The notes: generated by a model from the sequence alone, not told the origin. Counted from the first letter of the stretch, positions 45,474 to 53,545 are shown. The stretch: 64,000 bases of DNA from Alphaproteobacteria bacterium (GCA_016124665.1 WGNH01000011.1:79832-143831), one strand, 5' to 3'. Numbers and translations: made by a program.

Positions 45474-45485
45474 CATGACCGCCCC
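45474..45485 (+). repeat. Right 12-bp direct repeat of cassette
   Basis: CATGACCGCCCC matching 43723-43734. It includes the rluD start ATG. Sequence just left of it (from about 45369) is AT-rich cassette DNA and sequence to the right is GC-rich host DNA, so this is the insertion boundary. Confidence 0.8.
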
Positions 45486-46467
45486 TATCCCCCTGATTGC
45501 CCCGGCCAAAGGCCTGCGTCTCGACCGCTGGCTGGCGGACGAGCTGGAAGACTATTCGCGCTCGCGCCTGAAAGCCCTGATCGAGGTCGGACAGGTCAGC
45601 TGCAATGGTGTCCCGGTCACCAATGCCGCCGCCAAGACACTGGCCGGGGCGGAATATGTGGTCACCATCCCCGCCCTCGTTTCGGCCGAGCCGGAGCCGG
45701 AAGCGATTCCGCTGGACGTGGCGTTTGAGGATGAGCATCTGATCATCGTCAACAAGCCGGCCGGAATGGCGGTGCATCCGGCAGCGGGCAACTGGACCGG
45801 CACGCTGGTCCATGCCCTGCTGCATCATTGCGCGGGGACGCTGTCCGGCATTGGCGGGGTGGAACGGCCGGGTATTGTCCACCGGCTGGACAAGGATACG
45901 TCGGGCCTGCTGGTGGCGGCCAAGTCGGACGCCGCGCATCAGGGGCTTTCAGAGCAATTTGCCGCCCACACGGTGGAGCGCGCCTATACCGCCTTTACCC
46001 GATCCTCGCCCGAACCCCGCTCCGGCCGGATCGACACGCGGATTGCGCGTTCGGACACGGACCGCAAGAAGATGGCGGTGGTGAACCGGCAGAACAGTAT
46101 TGCCGGCAAGCAGGCGGTGACCAATTACCAGACGCTGAGATCCTATGGCCGCGAAGGCGGGGCGATGCTGGGCCGGGGGCTGGCGGCGAAAGTGGAATGC
46201 CGCCTTGAAACCGGACGCACCCACCAGATCCGCGTGCACATGGCACATATCGGCTGCCCGCTTCTGGGCGACCCCGTTTATGGACGGGGCCGCTCGCAGA
46301 AGCTGAAGGAGCTGGATGATGGCCGGGCGTTCAAGGATTTCCGACGCCAGGCCCTGCATGCCCGCCTTCTCGGCTTTGTTCACCCGATCACGCATGAGCG
46401 GTTGAGCTTCGAGACGGACCTGCCGAAGGATTTGCAGAAGCTGGAGAAATTCCTGGAAACGCTCTAG
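45475..46467 (+). CDS. rluD: RluA/RluD-family pseudouridine synthase
   Basis: A 330-aa enzyme starting MTAPIPLIAPAKGLRLDRWL, with an N-terminal S4 domain (SRSRLKALIEVGQVSCNG near residue 27) and catalytic domain signatures IVNKPAGMAVHPAAGN near 88 and VHRLDKDTSGLLVAAKS near 136 (catalytic Asp), then VECRLETGRTHQIRVHMAHIGCPLLGDPVYG split near 240-270. It forms pseudouridine in 23S rRNA. The promoter and ribosome binding site upstream were displaced by the cassette; no clear Shine-Dalgarno is left in the AT-rich DNA before the ATG. Confidence 0.9.
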   Translation: MTAPIPLIAPAKGLRLDRWLADELEDYSRSRLKALIEVGQVSCNGVPVTNAAAKTLAGAEYVVTIPALVSAEPEPEAIPLDVAFEDEHLIIVNKPAGMAVHPAAGNWTGTLVHALLHHCAGTLSGIGGVERPGIVHRLDKDTSGLLVAAKSDAAHQGLSEQFAAHTVERAYTAFTRSSPEPRSGRIDTRIARSDTDRKKMAVVNRQNSIAGKQAVTNYQTLRSYGREGGAMLGRGLAAKVECRLETGRTHQIRVHMAHIGCPLLGDPVYGRGRSQKLKELDDGRAFKDFRRQALHARLLGFVHPITHERLSFETDLPKDLQKLEKFLETL

Positions 46468-46802
46468 GCGCCCTCGCCATACACCTGTGTGGAAACGCAT
46501 TTTGGTTTCGGCAAAAGCGATGCCGTCATACTCCGATTTATTCGGAGGATCTCCACGAAAAGATTGTCCGGTCCTGTGCCGACGTGGCTGGACGAAGTCG
46601 TAATTTGCCGGAAGTCTCCCACTTCAAACTGAGGCACTCGCGGCTTGCCCCTGCCAGCGGGGAGGAGATGGAGGAAAACGCCGCGAAACAATCGGTGATA
46701 TGGCGCGTTTCGCTCACATGTCATAACTTCGCCGTGAAGCCCTAGTAATGCACAAAAGCAATGCCTAACTAGGCGTGGAACACGGAGTGTAAGGGGACAA
46801 AA
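46468..46802. other. 335-bp gap upstream of rpoH
   Basis: No convincing gene is seen; short open frames here lack family features. The gap holds a small palindrome (ACTCCGATTTATTCGGAGGA around 46528) and, nearest to the gene, the likely rpoH promoter and leader, ending in GTAAGGGGACAAAA before the ATG. I could not assign -35 and -10 elements with confidence. Confidence 0.5.
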
Positions 46803-47699
46803 ATGGCGAATGCAATCTCCCTGTCGCTTTCTCCCGAAGAAGGCCTGAATCGTTATCTGACCAACATCCGGAAATTTCCAATGCTGGAAAAGGACGAGGA
46901 ATTCATGCTGGCCAAACGCTGGCGCGAGCATGAAGACACAGGCGCGGCCGAAAAGCTGGTCACTTCACATCTGCGCCTCGTGGCGAAAATCGCCATGGGC
47001 TATCGCGGCTATGGCCTGCCGATCGCGGAAGTGATTTCCGAAGGCAATGTCGGCCTGATGCAGGCGGTCAAGAAATTCGATCCGGACAAGGGATTCCGGC
47101 TGGCGACCTATGCCATGTGGTGGATTCGCGCCTCGATCCAGGAATATGTCCTGCGCTCCTGGTCACTGGTGAAAATGGGCACGACCGCGGCCCAGAAAAA
47201 ACTGTTCTTCAATCTGCGCCGCATGAAATCAAAAATGGCTGCGCTGGAGGATGGCGATCTGAAACCGGAACAGGTCGAGGCCATCGCTACCAAGCTGGGC
47301 GTGACCGATGATGACGTCATCAACATGAACCGGCGCTTGTCCGGCCCTGATGCGTCCCTGAATGCGCCTCTGAAAGGCACTGAAGGCGATAGCGAATGGC
47401 AGGACTGGCTGGAGGACCAGGACGGCGTCTCCCAGGAAGCCGAACTGGCCGAGCATGACGAATTTGATCAGCGCATGGTGCTTTTACAGGACGCGATGAG
47501 CGATCTCAATGAACGGGAACGCGACATCATCCAGCAGCGCAAGCTGACCGATGAGCCGAAGACGCTGGAGGAGCTGGCCGATGTCTACAAGGTCAGCCGC
47601 GAACGCATCCGGCAGATCGAGGTCCGCGCTTTTGAAAAACTGCAGCAGGCGATGAAACGCGCCGCCGCTGAAAAGGGCCTCCTCCCCGAGGAGGCCTAG
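46803..47699 (+). CDS. rpoH: RNA polymerase sigma-32 factor RpoH
   Basis: A 298-aa heat-shock sigma factor. Region 2 is LRLVAKIAMGYRGYGLP through YAMWWIRASIQEYVLRSW (residues about 57-120). The RpoH box QKKLFFNLRR at residues 131-140 identifies sigma-32, and region 4 is ERERDIIQQRKLTDEPKTLEELADVYKVSRERIRQIE (split near 238-275). The stop codon is TAG, and its G is also the first base of a MITE-like insertion, so the downstream untranslated region has been replaced. Confidence 0.96.
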   Translation: MANAISLSLSPEEGLNRYLTNIRKFPMLEKDEEFMLAKRWREHEDTGAAEKLVTSHLRLVAKIAMGYRGYGLPIAEVISEGNVGLMQAVKKFDPDKGFRLATYAMWWIRASIQEYVLRSWSLVKMGTTAAQKKLFFNLRRMKSKMAALEDGDLKPEQVEAIATKLGVTDDDVINMNRRLSGPDASLNAPLKGTEGDSEWQDWLEDQDGVSQEAELAEHDEFDQRMVLLQDAMSDLNERERDIIQQRKLTDEPKTLEELADVYKVSRERIRQIEVRAFEKLQQAMKRAAAEKGLLPEEA

Positions 47700-47966
47700 G
47701 GCCTGTACTCCTAAAGGTTTCGGGCGTGACGCGTAGCGGATCTTGTTCCTGACAAGGAGAGAGGACCGCCGTGGAGCACTCCTCCACAAGGGCGGCTCGA
47801 CGCCGTCAGGGATGAAATCCGCCGCGCCTCTGCGAGGTATGGCGCAAATCGCTCACTATGGCGTCGCAGTCCCTCGAAAGGGGAACGGCCCTTCCAGCGG
47901 GCCGGCTCCTGATAGTGAACGATTTTCGCGCATATCACGCTCCAAACCCTTTAGGAGTACAGGCCC
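47699..47966. mobile_element. MITE-like element at the rpoH stop codon
   Basis: A 268-bp element with terminal inverted repeats of about 30 bp; the outer 19 bases (GGGCCTGTACTCCTAAAGG) match exactly and later bases differ by a one-base gap and a few substitutions. A TA dinucleotide flanks both ends (47697-47698 and 47967-47968), as in Tc1/mariner-IS630-type target duplication, although IS5-group TNA duplication is also possible. Inside is a second inverted pair (AATCGCTCACTAT near 47856, ATAGTGAACGATT near 47913). It carries no gene. Confidence 0.75.
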
Positions 47967-47999
47967 TAGCCCGCTCGACATCTCCCCCCGGGCGTCCTA

Positions 48000-48030
48000 G
48001 GTCCTGCTCCCTACATTATGGAGCAGGACC
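48000..48030 (+). promoter_or_regulatory. Hairpin covering the DUF481 ribosome binding site
   Basis: GGTCCTGCTCC (48000-48010), loop CTACATTAT and GGAGCAGGACC (48020-48030) form a perfect 11-bp stem. The right arm contains the only Shine-Dalgarno (GGAG, 8 nt before the ATG at 48032). Folded mRNA would hide it, so this may control translation; the stem may instead be a relic of a repeat, as TAGGTCCTGCTCC resembles the nearby MITE end. Confidence 0.65.
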
Positions 48031-48031
48031 C

Positions 48032-49036
48032 ATGTTATTGCGCATTTCTCTTGTCATTCTGCCGCTTCTCTTCACTGCGCCGGCCTTCGGTCAGGCCTTG
48101 TCCGAAGACTACCGGCGGCTGCTTGCCGAAGCAGCCGCGACACAGGATGATGCGCGTTTTGCGGAAACCGTGGACTTGCTGGCCAGTGTGGCGCCGGGCG
48201 GGGCAGTGGCGGTTCTGAACGCCCTTGCCGGCATCGCACCTGACAGGCTGACCCTGGCGGAGAACCGGTTTGCGGCCACCGATGCCGGTGGTCCGAGTCA
48301 GCTCGCCGATGCAAGTGACCGGCAGGCTGAAGCTCCTGAAGCCGCGCCAGATGAAAGTGCTCCCGCGCGCGTGGACCGTTTTCTTCCCTTGCCGCCACTC
48401 TCCGGCTGGTCGGGACGTTTGTCCGCCGGTCTGCGCGTCGATAGCGGCAATTCGGACCAGCAGGATTATGTGCTGGGACTGGAGGTGACACGGGACCTTG
48501 CCGAGTGGGGCTTTGAGGCCGGTATCGACTATGCCTATTCGGAATCCGGCGGCACCGTCGCCCGCGATCAGCTGTCGCTGGAGGCGCGCGGCGAGCGGGA
48601 TATCGGCCACCGCTTTTCGCTCTTCCTGGGCGGAGAATTTGATCAGGACCAGCTTTCCAGCTTTGACTACACCGCTTTTCTGAGCGCGGGCCTCGCCTAT
48701 CGTCCGGCCCTGCCGGAAACCATGGACTGGGTGCTGCGCGCCGGTCCCGGTATCCGTTATGTTTCGCCCGTGGCCGGGCCGGCCGAAAGCCAGTTCGCGC
48801 TCGATCTGGGCTCTGACTATGAGTGGCAGGTCACCGATACCAGCCGCTTTGCGTCAGAAACCACGTTTTTGATTGCGGACTCCTCACGCGCCGAACAGAA
48901 ATTTGCCTTCATTACCGCGCTGAGCGAGGCGTGGGCGATCGAGGCTGCCTGGCGCTACCGGTATGAATTCGAGCCGCTGCCTGGCTTCGAGGAAGGCGAT
49001 TCACGCTTCGACATCTCGGTCGTCCGGGAATTCTAG
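48032..49036 (+). CDS. DUF481 family outer-membrane protein
   Basis: A 334-aa protein with a signal peptide (MLLRISLVILPLLFTAPAFG, cleaved before QALS). A helical region (residues 20-110) is followed by a beta-barrel-like C-terminal domain (WSGRLSAGLRVDSGNSDQQDYVLGLEVTRD near 122), with alternating aromatic residues and a terminal Phe (ISVVREF) suited to outer-membrane insertion. DUF481 proteins (YdiY-like) are predicted salt- or acid-inducible outer-membrane proteins. I start at 48032, the ATG behind the hairpin Shine-Dalgarno. Confidence 0.83.
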   Translation: MLLRISLVILPLLFTAPAFGQALSEDYRRLLAEAAATQDDARFAETVDLLASVAPGGAVAVLNALAGIAPDRLTLAENRFAATDAGGPSQLADASDRQAEAPEAAPDESAPARVDRFLPLPPLSGWSGRLSAGLRVDSGNSDQQDYVLGLEVTRDLAEWGFEAGIDYAYSESGGTVARDQLSLEARGERDIGHRFSLFLGGEFDQDQLSSFDYTAFLSAGLAYRPALPETMDWVLRAGPGIRYVSPVAGPAESQFALDLGSDYEWQVTDTSRFASETTFLIADSSRAEQKFAFITALSEAWAIEAAWRYRYEFEPLPGFEEGDSRFDISVVREF

Positions 49037-49674
49037 ATGCGTTCCCGGACCAGACCTAGGGTCAGGCAGAATTGCGCCGCGACATAGCTGATCCAGACCG
49101 CCGGGCCGCGCCAGGCCGGGTCGTAATCCTTGAACAGATCCAGCGCGATCAGCGTGTCGGAGCCGACGAATAGCAGCGCGCCGGTCACAGCCAGCCACCG
49201 CGCCTTCGACAGAACCGCCAGCACAGCCATGACCAGAATGATGCCGTTATAGAGGGTCGCTGGAATGCGCAGATCGCCCATGCCGGGCTGGAACCAGTAA
49301 AGAATCAAGGCTCCATAAACAAGAATGGCGAAGGCGAGCGGCACCCCCCAGGGCGACCGCACACCGGCGCTGCGCAATTTGCGCAGAAAGAGGGCACCAT
49401 AAAGGATATGCGCCAGGCCGAAGGCCGCAATCCCGAGTGTCATACGCGAGGGTTCGAGCGCCAGCATGGCATCGCCGATCGCCGAAAAGGCCAGCGCCAT
49501 GGCCAGAAGATGGGCATTCCGGCGGGACGCATAAACCGCCAGGAGGAGAATGCCCGACGCTTTGAGGGCCACTGTGGCCGGATAGGCTACGGGCAGCCAG
49601 CTGGCAAACAGGTAGGCAAACGCCAGCAGGGCCGAAACGGAGAGAAGAAGGAGTCCGGACCGGCCCTGCAACAT
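49033..49674 (-). CDS. Lysoplasmalogenase-like YhhN family membrane protein
   Basis: A 213-aa protein with about eight short transmembrane helices. ALAFSAIGDAMLALEP near residue 62 and TGALLFVGSDTLIALDLF near 165 contain the two conserved Asp of the YhhN/TMEM86 family, which hydrolyses lysoplasmalogens in eukaryotes. The bacterial substrate is not certain. Its stop overlaps the DUF481 stop, and its start is 3 bp beyond the protease stop on the same strand. Confidence 0.85.
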   Translation of the reverse strand: MLQGRSGLLLLSVSALLAFAYLFASWLPVAYPATVALKASGILLLAVYASRRNAHLLAMALAFSAIGDAMLALEPSRMTLGIAAFGLAHILYGALFLRKLRSAGVRSPWGVPLAFAILVYGALILYWFQPGMGDLRIPATLYNGIILVMAVLAVLSKARWLAVTGALLFVGSDTLIALDLFKDYDPAWRGPAVWISYVAAQFCLTLGLVRERI

Positions 49675-49677
49675 GGC

Positions 49678-50985
49678 TTATTCTCCCCCGGACTTGCCGC
49701 TGACCGGCGCGTCCGGATCCTGCGGTCCGCCCGGCTTGCCCGGACCGCGCGGCCGCGTGGAGCCCTCGCCCAGTTCTCCGGAAAGGAAGCCGGGATAATA
49801 GGGCACCCACTCGTCAGAGCGCGCCGCAATATAGATATACGGCCCGTCCGGATTGGCGCGGAAATTGGAGTCCGTCGCCACGATGAAATACTCGTCGCCT
49901 TCGCGGATCATGAAGGGCGAGCCGGAATCGCCGCGCGTCGTGTCGCACTCATGCGCCATCGTATTGTCAGGATAGATGGCGATCATATGACAGCCGATAT
50001 TTCCGGACAGGTGTTCACCCGTGTCATGGCTGTAGCCGGCCTGATAGATGTCCGCTTCCAGCGCCGCCCGGTTACCCTCTTCATCGACCAGAGCGCGAAT
50101 GCCGACAAAGCCGAGTTCATCGCCCAGTGGCTGGTCAATGCGCAGAAGCGCCCAGTCCGTACCATCGATCTCGTCCGTCGAGGAATAGCGCGGGTAATCC
50201 CAGTCCGGTGACATGAAATAATCAATCACCCTCGCTTCGCGCGGACCATCGGCAAGGTCATATCCGGTCTCGAATGTGCCCCGGGCATCAACCGAATTGC
50301 CTTCTGCAATGCAGTGCGCGGCGGTGACCAGAATGTCAGGTCCGATCAACGTTGCCGTACAGGCCCCGCCGGACTCAAACCGGACCTGCCCCACGACGAC
50401 CCAGGGAAAGACAGAAGTGTCCATGAAAACGCGGTCATCATAGCCGAAATAGTGATCAAAAATCGTCAGCGGGCGCTCGCGGCCGATACAGTCGGACCGG
50501 TCCGTGCGGCGGTCACAAGATCCGTTGCCGCCATGTTCGGCTTCCTGGCAGATGCCATCAAAAGCCGTTTCGCAGCTATCGGTCTGAAACCGCAAGCGGA
50601 CCAGATCGCCGCAGTCGGAGGAATCCGTGCCTTGCACGCATGCGCCGGTGCCAAGGCCCGGCTCATCGCACTCGCCATCATTGGCCCACTGGCAGCTATC
50701 GTCTTCCGCACCGGAGAGGATGCGCCAGCAATCGGAATAATCGGTGCCTTCGGCGCATGCGCCGGTGCCATAGCGCGGATCATCGCACTCATTGTCATTG
50801 GCCCAGCGGCAGCTGTCATCGCCGGTGATCTGCTGGGCGGCAGGCTGCGTCATGCCCGGCTTGGTCTGGACAATCCGCATCCAGCGTTCAATCTCGTTGG
50901 AGGTGAGCCGATCCTCCTCATTCACAGCCAATGCCGCCGGCGACCAAAGCGCCAACGCAAAAACCAGACTTGCCAATATCCGCAT
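49678..50985 (-). CDS. Secreted trypsin-like serine protease with Cys-rich repeats
   Basis: A 435-aa protein beginning MRILASLVFALALWSPAALA (signal peptide). Three Cys-rich repeats lie at residues 57-86, 97-125 and 136-166, of pattern DDSCxWANDxECDDPxxGTGAC...DC. A chymotrypsin-fold domain follows: H224 in TAAHC, D277 in DWALLRI and S354 in GDSGSP form the triad. The C-terminal tail is Gly/Pro-rich (RPRGPGKPGGPQDPD). The repeats look calcium- or ligand-binding and may target the protease. I choose MRILASL as start because a signal peptide follows it. Confidence 0.85.
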   Translation of the reverse strand: MRILASLVFALALWSPAALAVNEEDRLTSNEIERWMRIVQTKPGMTQPAAQQITGDDSCRWANDNECDDPRYGTGACAEGTDYSDCWRILSGAEDDSCQWANDGECDEPGLGTGACVQGTDSSDCGDLVRLRFQTDSCETAFDGICQEAEHGGNGSCDRRTDRSDCIGRERPLTIFDHYFGYDDRVFMDTSVFPWVVVGQVRFESGGACTATLIGPDILVTAAHCIAEGNSVDARGTFETGYDLADGPREARVIDYFMSPDWDYPRYSSTDEIDGTDWALLRIDQPLGDELGFVGIRALVDEEGNRAALEADIYQAGYSHDTGEHLSGNIGCHMIAIYPDNTMAHECDTTRGDSGSPFMIREGDEYFIVATDSNFRANPDGPYIYIAARSDEWVPYYPGFLSGELGEGSTRPRGPGKPGGPQDPDAPVSGKSGGE

Positions 50986-51181
50986 ATTCTTCCCCGGAAA
51001 TACCCTGTCCCTGGCGCAGAAACCTAGCGGCAGAAATCTGGCGGGTCCATGACCGAGTGCGGACAATTCGCCGCGCCGGGACCTGTCCGGCGGCTTTCTG
51101 AACCGGGTGTTCAAGCTCCATACAGCTTCGGATTGTTAGTCTCGTGATTGCGTCAGGGACGTCGCATCAGGAGGCTTCACA

Positions 51182-51631
51182 ATGAAAAGCTTTGCGAAAA
51201 TTCTGTCCGCTGCGGGCTTTCTCTCGCTCGCGGCCTTTGCTGCGCCCGCGGCGACCGCCGGTGTCTGGCATCTGGATGCCGCGTCCTGCCCGGATCTTCG
51301 GGAAGACCGCCGCGATTACCACTATGGCCATGGGCGTTATGACCGGAGGGAGGACTATCGCGACATGCGTGTCATTCAGTGTCCGCCGCGATCCTGGACC
51401 TATGTCGCCGACCGCTATGAGCATCGCTACGGCCCACAATGGGGATCCGGAGCACGGCGCGGCACGCCGGGTGTGGTTTACACCAATGGCTATAACCAGT
51501 TTTACCGGATTGCCCGGAATGGCCGTTATGTGCCGATCGACGTGATCGTGCATAATCGTGGATATGGACGGTATGACCATCCGTATCGTGGCCGGGGCTA
51601 TGGCGCAGAATTCCGCCTGCAGATTTTCTAG
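51182..51631 (+). CDS. Secreted Tyr/Arg-rich protein of unknown function
   Basis: A 149-aa protein with a signal peptide (residues 1-26, ending AATAG). The mature part has two Cys (about 36 and 66) and is rich in Tyr, Arg and Gly: YHYGHGRYDRREDYRDMR and HNRGYGRYDHPYRGRGYG, giving a pI well above 9. It may bind cell-wall material or metal; no domain is recognised. A CAGGAGGCTTCACA ribosome binding site precedes the ATG. The 3' end overlaps phzF by 4 nt. Confidence 0.6.
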   Translation: MKSFAKILSAAGFLSLAAFAAPAATAGVWHLDAASCPDLREDRRDYHYGHGRYDRREDYRDMRVIQCPPRSWTYVADRYEHRYGPQWGSGARRGTPGVVYTNGYNQFYRIARNGRYVPIDVIVHNRGYGRYDHPYRGRGYGAEFRLQIF

Positions 51632-52440
51632 AGCCGGATCTCGCCCTCGAGAAAGCAGGTGGCCCGTCCCGTCAGAAGGACGCGGTCACCGGCCGGCTCG
51701 ACGATCAAGGCGCCCGGGCGCGGTCCGATCTGCCGGGCGCTCAGCTGCTCGCGGCCCAGCTTGCCGCACCAATAGGGGGCAAGCGTGCAATGCGCGGACC
51801 CGGTGACCGGATCCTCCGACACGCCCGACGCCGGGGCGAAAAAGCGGGACACGAAATCAGCCGACGTACCGCGGGCGGTCACAATGACATTGGTGAAGGC
51901 GCTTTTCAGAAGGCTCTGATCGGGCGACATTTCCGCAATCGTCTTTTCGTCTGCGAACACCATCATCTGATAGTCTGCGCCATGGACGCGGTTGACGTTC
52001 ACGGTCTCGACGGGCGCACCCGCGCCCAGCGCCTCGACCACAATGGGGTTGGGATCAGCAGGCGTGAAAGGAATGGCCGGCAGGTCCATCGCGAACCGGT
52101 CCTGGCCTGCTTTCCGGACGATGAGATCGCCGGATCTGGTTTCGAAAACCGCGGAATCGCCTGTCACCAACCCCTTCTCGAAAACCCAGGCACCGGACGC
52201 GAAAGTGGCATGACCACAGAGCGCCACCTCGACCGTTGGCGTCAACCAGCGCAAATGCCACCGGTCGCCGCCCTGCGGCACCAGAAAAGCGGTTTCAGAC
52301 AGGTTGTTGGAGGAGGCGATACCCAGCAGCACGTCATCGGAAGGATAGTCATCCAGGAGGCAGACGCCGGCCGGATTGCCGGTAAAGGGCGCTTCGCCAT
52401 CCGCAAAGGCATGGAGTTCGGCATAGGGAATAAGTGTCAT
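51628..52440 (-). CDS. PhzF family isomerase
   Basis: A 270-aa protein of the PhzF (diaminopimelate-epimerase-like) fold. ELHAFADGEAPFTGNPAGVCLL near residue 8, LSETAFLVPQGGDRWHLRWLTPTVEVALCGHATFA split near 49-80 and FAPASGVSEDPVTGSAHCTLAPYW near 195 hold the family's catalytic Glu/Asp and the conserved GNPAG and DPVTGSAH motifs. PhzF itself acts in phenazine synthesis, but most relatives have unknown substrates. It is last in the leftward four-gene operon, its start overlapping the previous stop by 1 nt. Confidence 0.88.
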   Translation of the reverse strand: MTLIPYAELHAFADGEAPFTGNPAGVCLLDDYPSDDVLLGIASSNNLSETAFLVPQGGDRWHLRWLTPTVEVALCGHATFASGAWVFEKGLVTGDSAVFETRSGDLIVRKAGQDRFAMDLPAIPFTPADPNPIVVEALGAGAPVETVNVNRVHGADYQMMVFADEKTIAEMSPDQSLLKSAFTNVIVTARGTSADFVSRFFAPASGVSEDPVTGSAHCTLAPYWCGKLGREQLSARQIGPRPGALIVEPAGDRVLLTGRATCFLEGEIRL

Positions 52441-52937
52441 CAGGGGGCAATCCGTTCGCAGTTGTCACCCTGCCGCCGGACAGTGTCAGCGCGGGCCAGG
52501 GTTTCCGAATCCGTCACCAGCCGGCGGATGATGGCGATCCCCCGGGCGCTGCCGAGATCAACATCAGCACCGTCGCCGTTGGCAATCGTGAGCCCGATAT
52601 CGCCCTCAATCCGGGAATCGTTGACTGCGGCGATATTGTCGGTATTGGCCGCGAACAGCGACAGTGACACATATCCGCCCCAGTCTGCAGCGCGAACATG
52701 AACCGGTCCCTCTGAAAGGTCGAGCATACAGACCGAATACAGAAGATCCGGTGACGGCCGGACAACGCGGCGGCTGGTCTCGTCCGTTGGCGGCACGTGC
52801 GCGATAATATTCGCCGCTATGCCGCTCTCCGCGAAACGCTCCATCGCCGTCTTCATCGCCAGACGCGGCAGATACCAGACCGAAGCCGCATGTATCCCGG
52901 CAGCAACGAGAATGAAAACCGCAAGATACCGGATCAT
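52440..52937 (-). CDS. DUF1254-type membrane-anchored protein
   Basis: A 165-aa protein with an N-terminal hydrophobic helix (residues 3-21). The body contains VRPSPDLLYSVCMLDLSEGPVHVRAADWGGYVSLSLFA split near 58-98, with the NxDxxYS-type DUF1254 feature seen here as PSPDLLYS. In most bacteria DUF1254 and DUF1214 are fused; here they are separate, adjacent and in ATGA overlap, so probably work together in the periplasm. Function unknown. Confidence 0.75.
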   Translation of the reverse strand: MIRYLAVFILVAAGIHAASVWYLPRLAMKTAMERFAESGIAANIIAHVPPTDETSRRVVRPSPDLLYSVCMLDLSEGPVHVRAADWGGYVSLSLFAANTDNIAAVNDSRIEGDIGLTIANGDGADVDLGSARGIAIIRRLVTDSETLARADTVRRQGDNCERIAP

Positions 52938-53545
52938 GACGCTTCTCCCAGACAGCCGAGCCGGATAATGCGTGGTGTCACGAGTGCCGTTTCCGGCGTT
53001 TCGAGCACGGCCGGGCTGGCATTGTAGAGACGGTAGATCAGATCGAATTGTCCGGCATTGCGGCTGGAAATCCAGAAAGAGCCGTCGCCCGGATCAGCCG
53101 GCTGGATCGCCGCGCGCCAGACGCCGTCTGTGTCAATGAGAGCACGGGTCATGTCGATGGAATGCGCATCGTCATCATTTTGCGCCAGATAATAATCATC
53201 TGCATAAAGCGTGACAGACCACCATCGTGCATCCGGCACCTCGCCTTCCAGAACATAGGCGCAGTCCTCGCGAAGCCGGCGCCCCGCATCATCCTCAATC
53301 CGCAGATAATAGGTAGCTTCCTCCCGGCGCAGCCCCAGAAGGCCGCGGCGGGCAACATAGGCGCGGGTATAGGGTCCGGCCGCGGGAGACCCGATCGCCG
53401 GATCGCTGGTCCAGCCATCGACCTCGATCGTACGGAACAGGCCGGGCGGATTTACGGTCAGCCAGCCCGACATGAAAAGGGCCGAACCCAGACCGGTAAA
53501 GATGGCCAGGACAAGGGTAACCAGCCAGCGAATCAGAGTTCCCAA
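52934..53545 (-). CDS. DUF1214 membrane-anchored protein
   Basis: A 203-aa protein with one N-terminal helix (residues 6-26). The DUF1214 region has YTRAYVARRGLLGLRREEATYYL near residue 58, DARWWSVTLYADDYYLAQND near 103 and GSFWISSRNAGQFDLIYRLYNAS near 152, with the conserved Trp and Asn. It overlaps the Trx-like gene by 13 nt and the DUF1254 gene by 4 nt. Function unknown. Confidence 0.8.
   Translation of the reverse strand: MGTLIRWLVTLVLAIFTGLGSALFMSGWLTVNPPGLFRTIEVDGWTSDPAIGSPAAGPYTRAYVARRGLLGLRREEATYYLRIEDDAGRRLREDCAYVLEGEVPDARWWSVTLYADDYYLAQNDDDAHSIDMTRALIDTDGVWRAAIQPADPGDGSFWISSRNAGQFDLIYRLYNASPAVLETPETALVTPRIIRLGCLGEAS

Noticed and set aside
46464..46931. 155-aa minus-strand frame upstream of rpoH
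   Set aside because: Overlaps the rpoH start region in antisense and shows no family features; the gap more likely holds a promoter.
47743..48000. Open frames inside the MITE-like element
   Set aside because: They span the inverted repeats, have no transposase motifs and the element is too short for a transposase.
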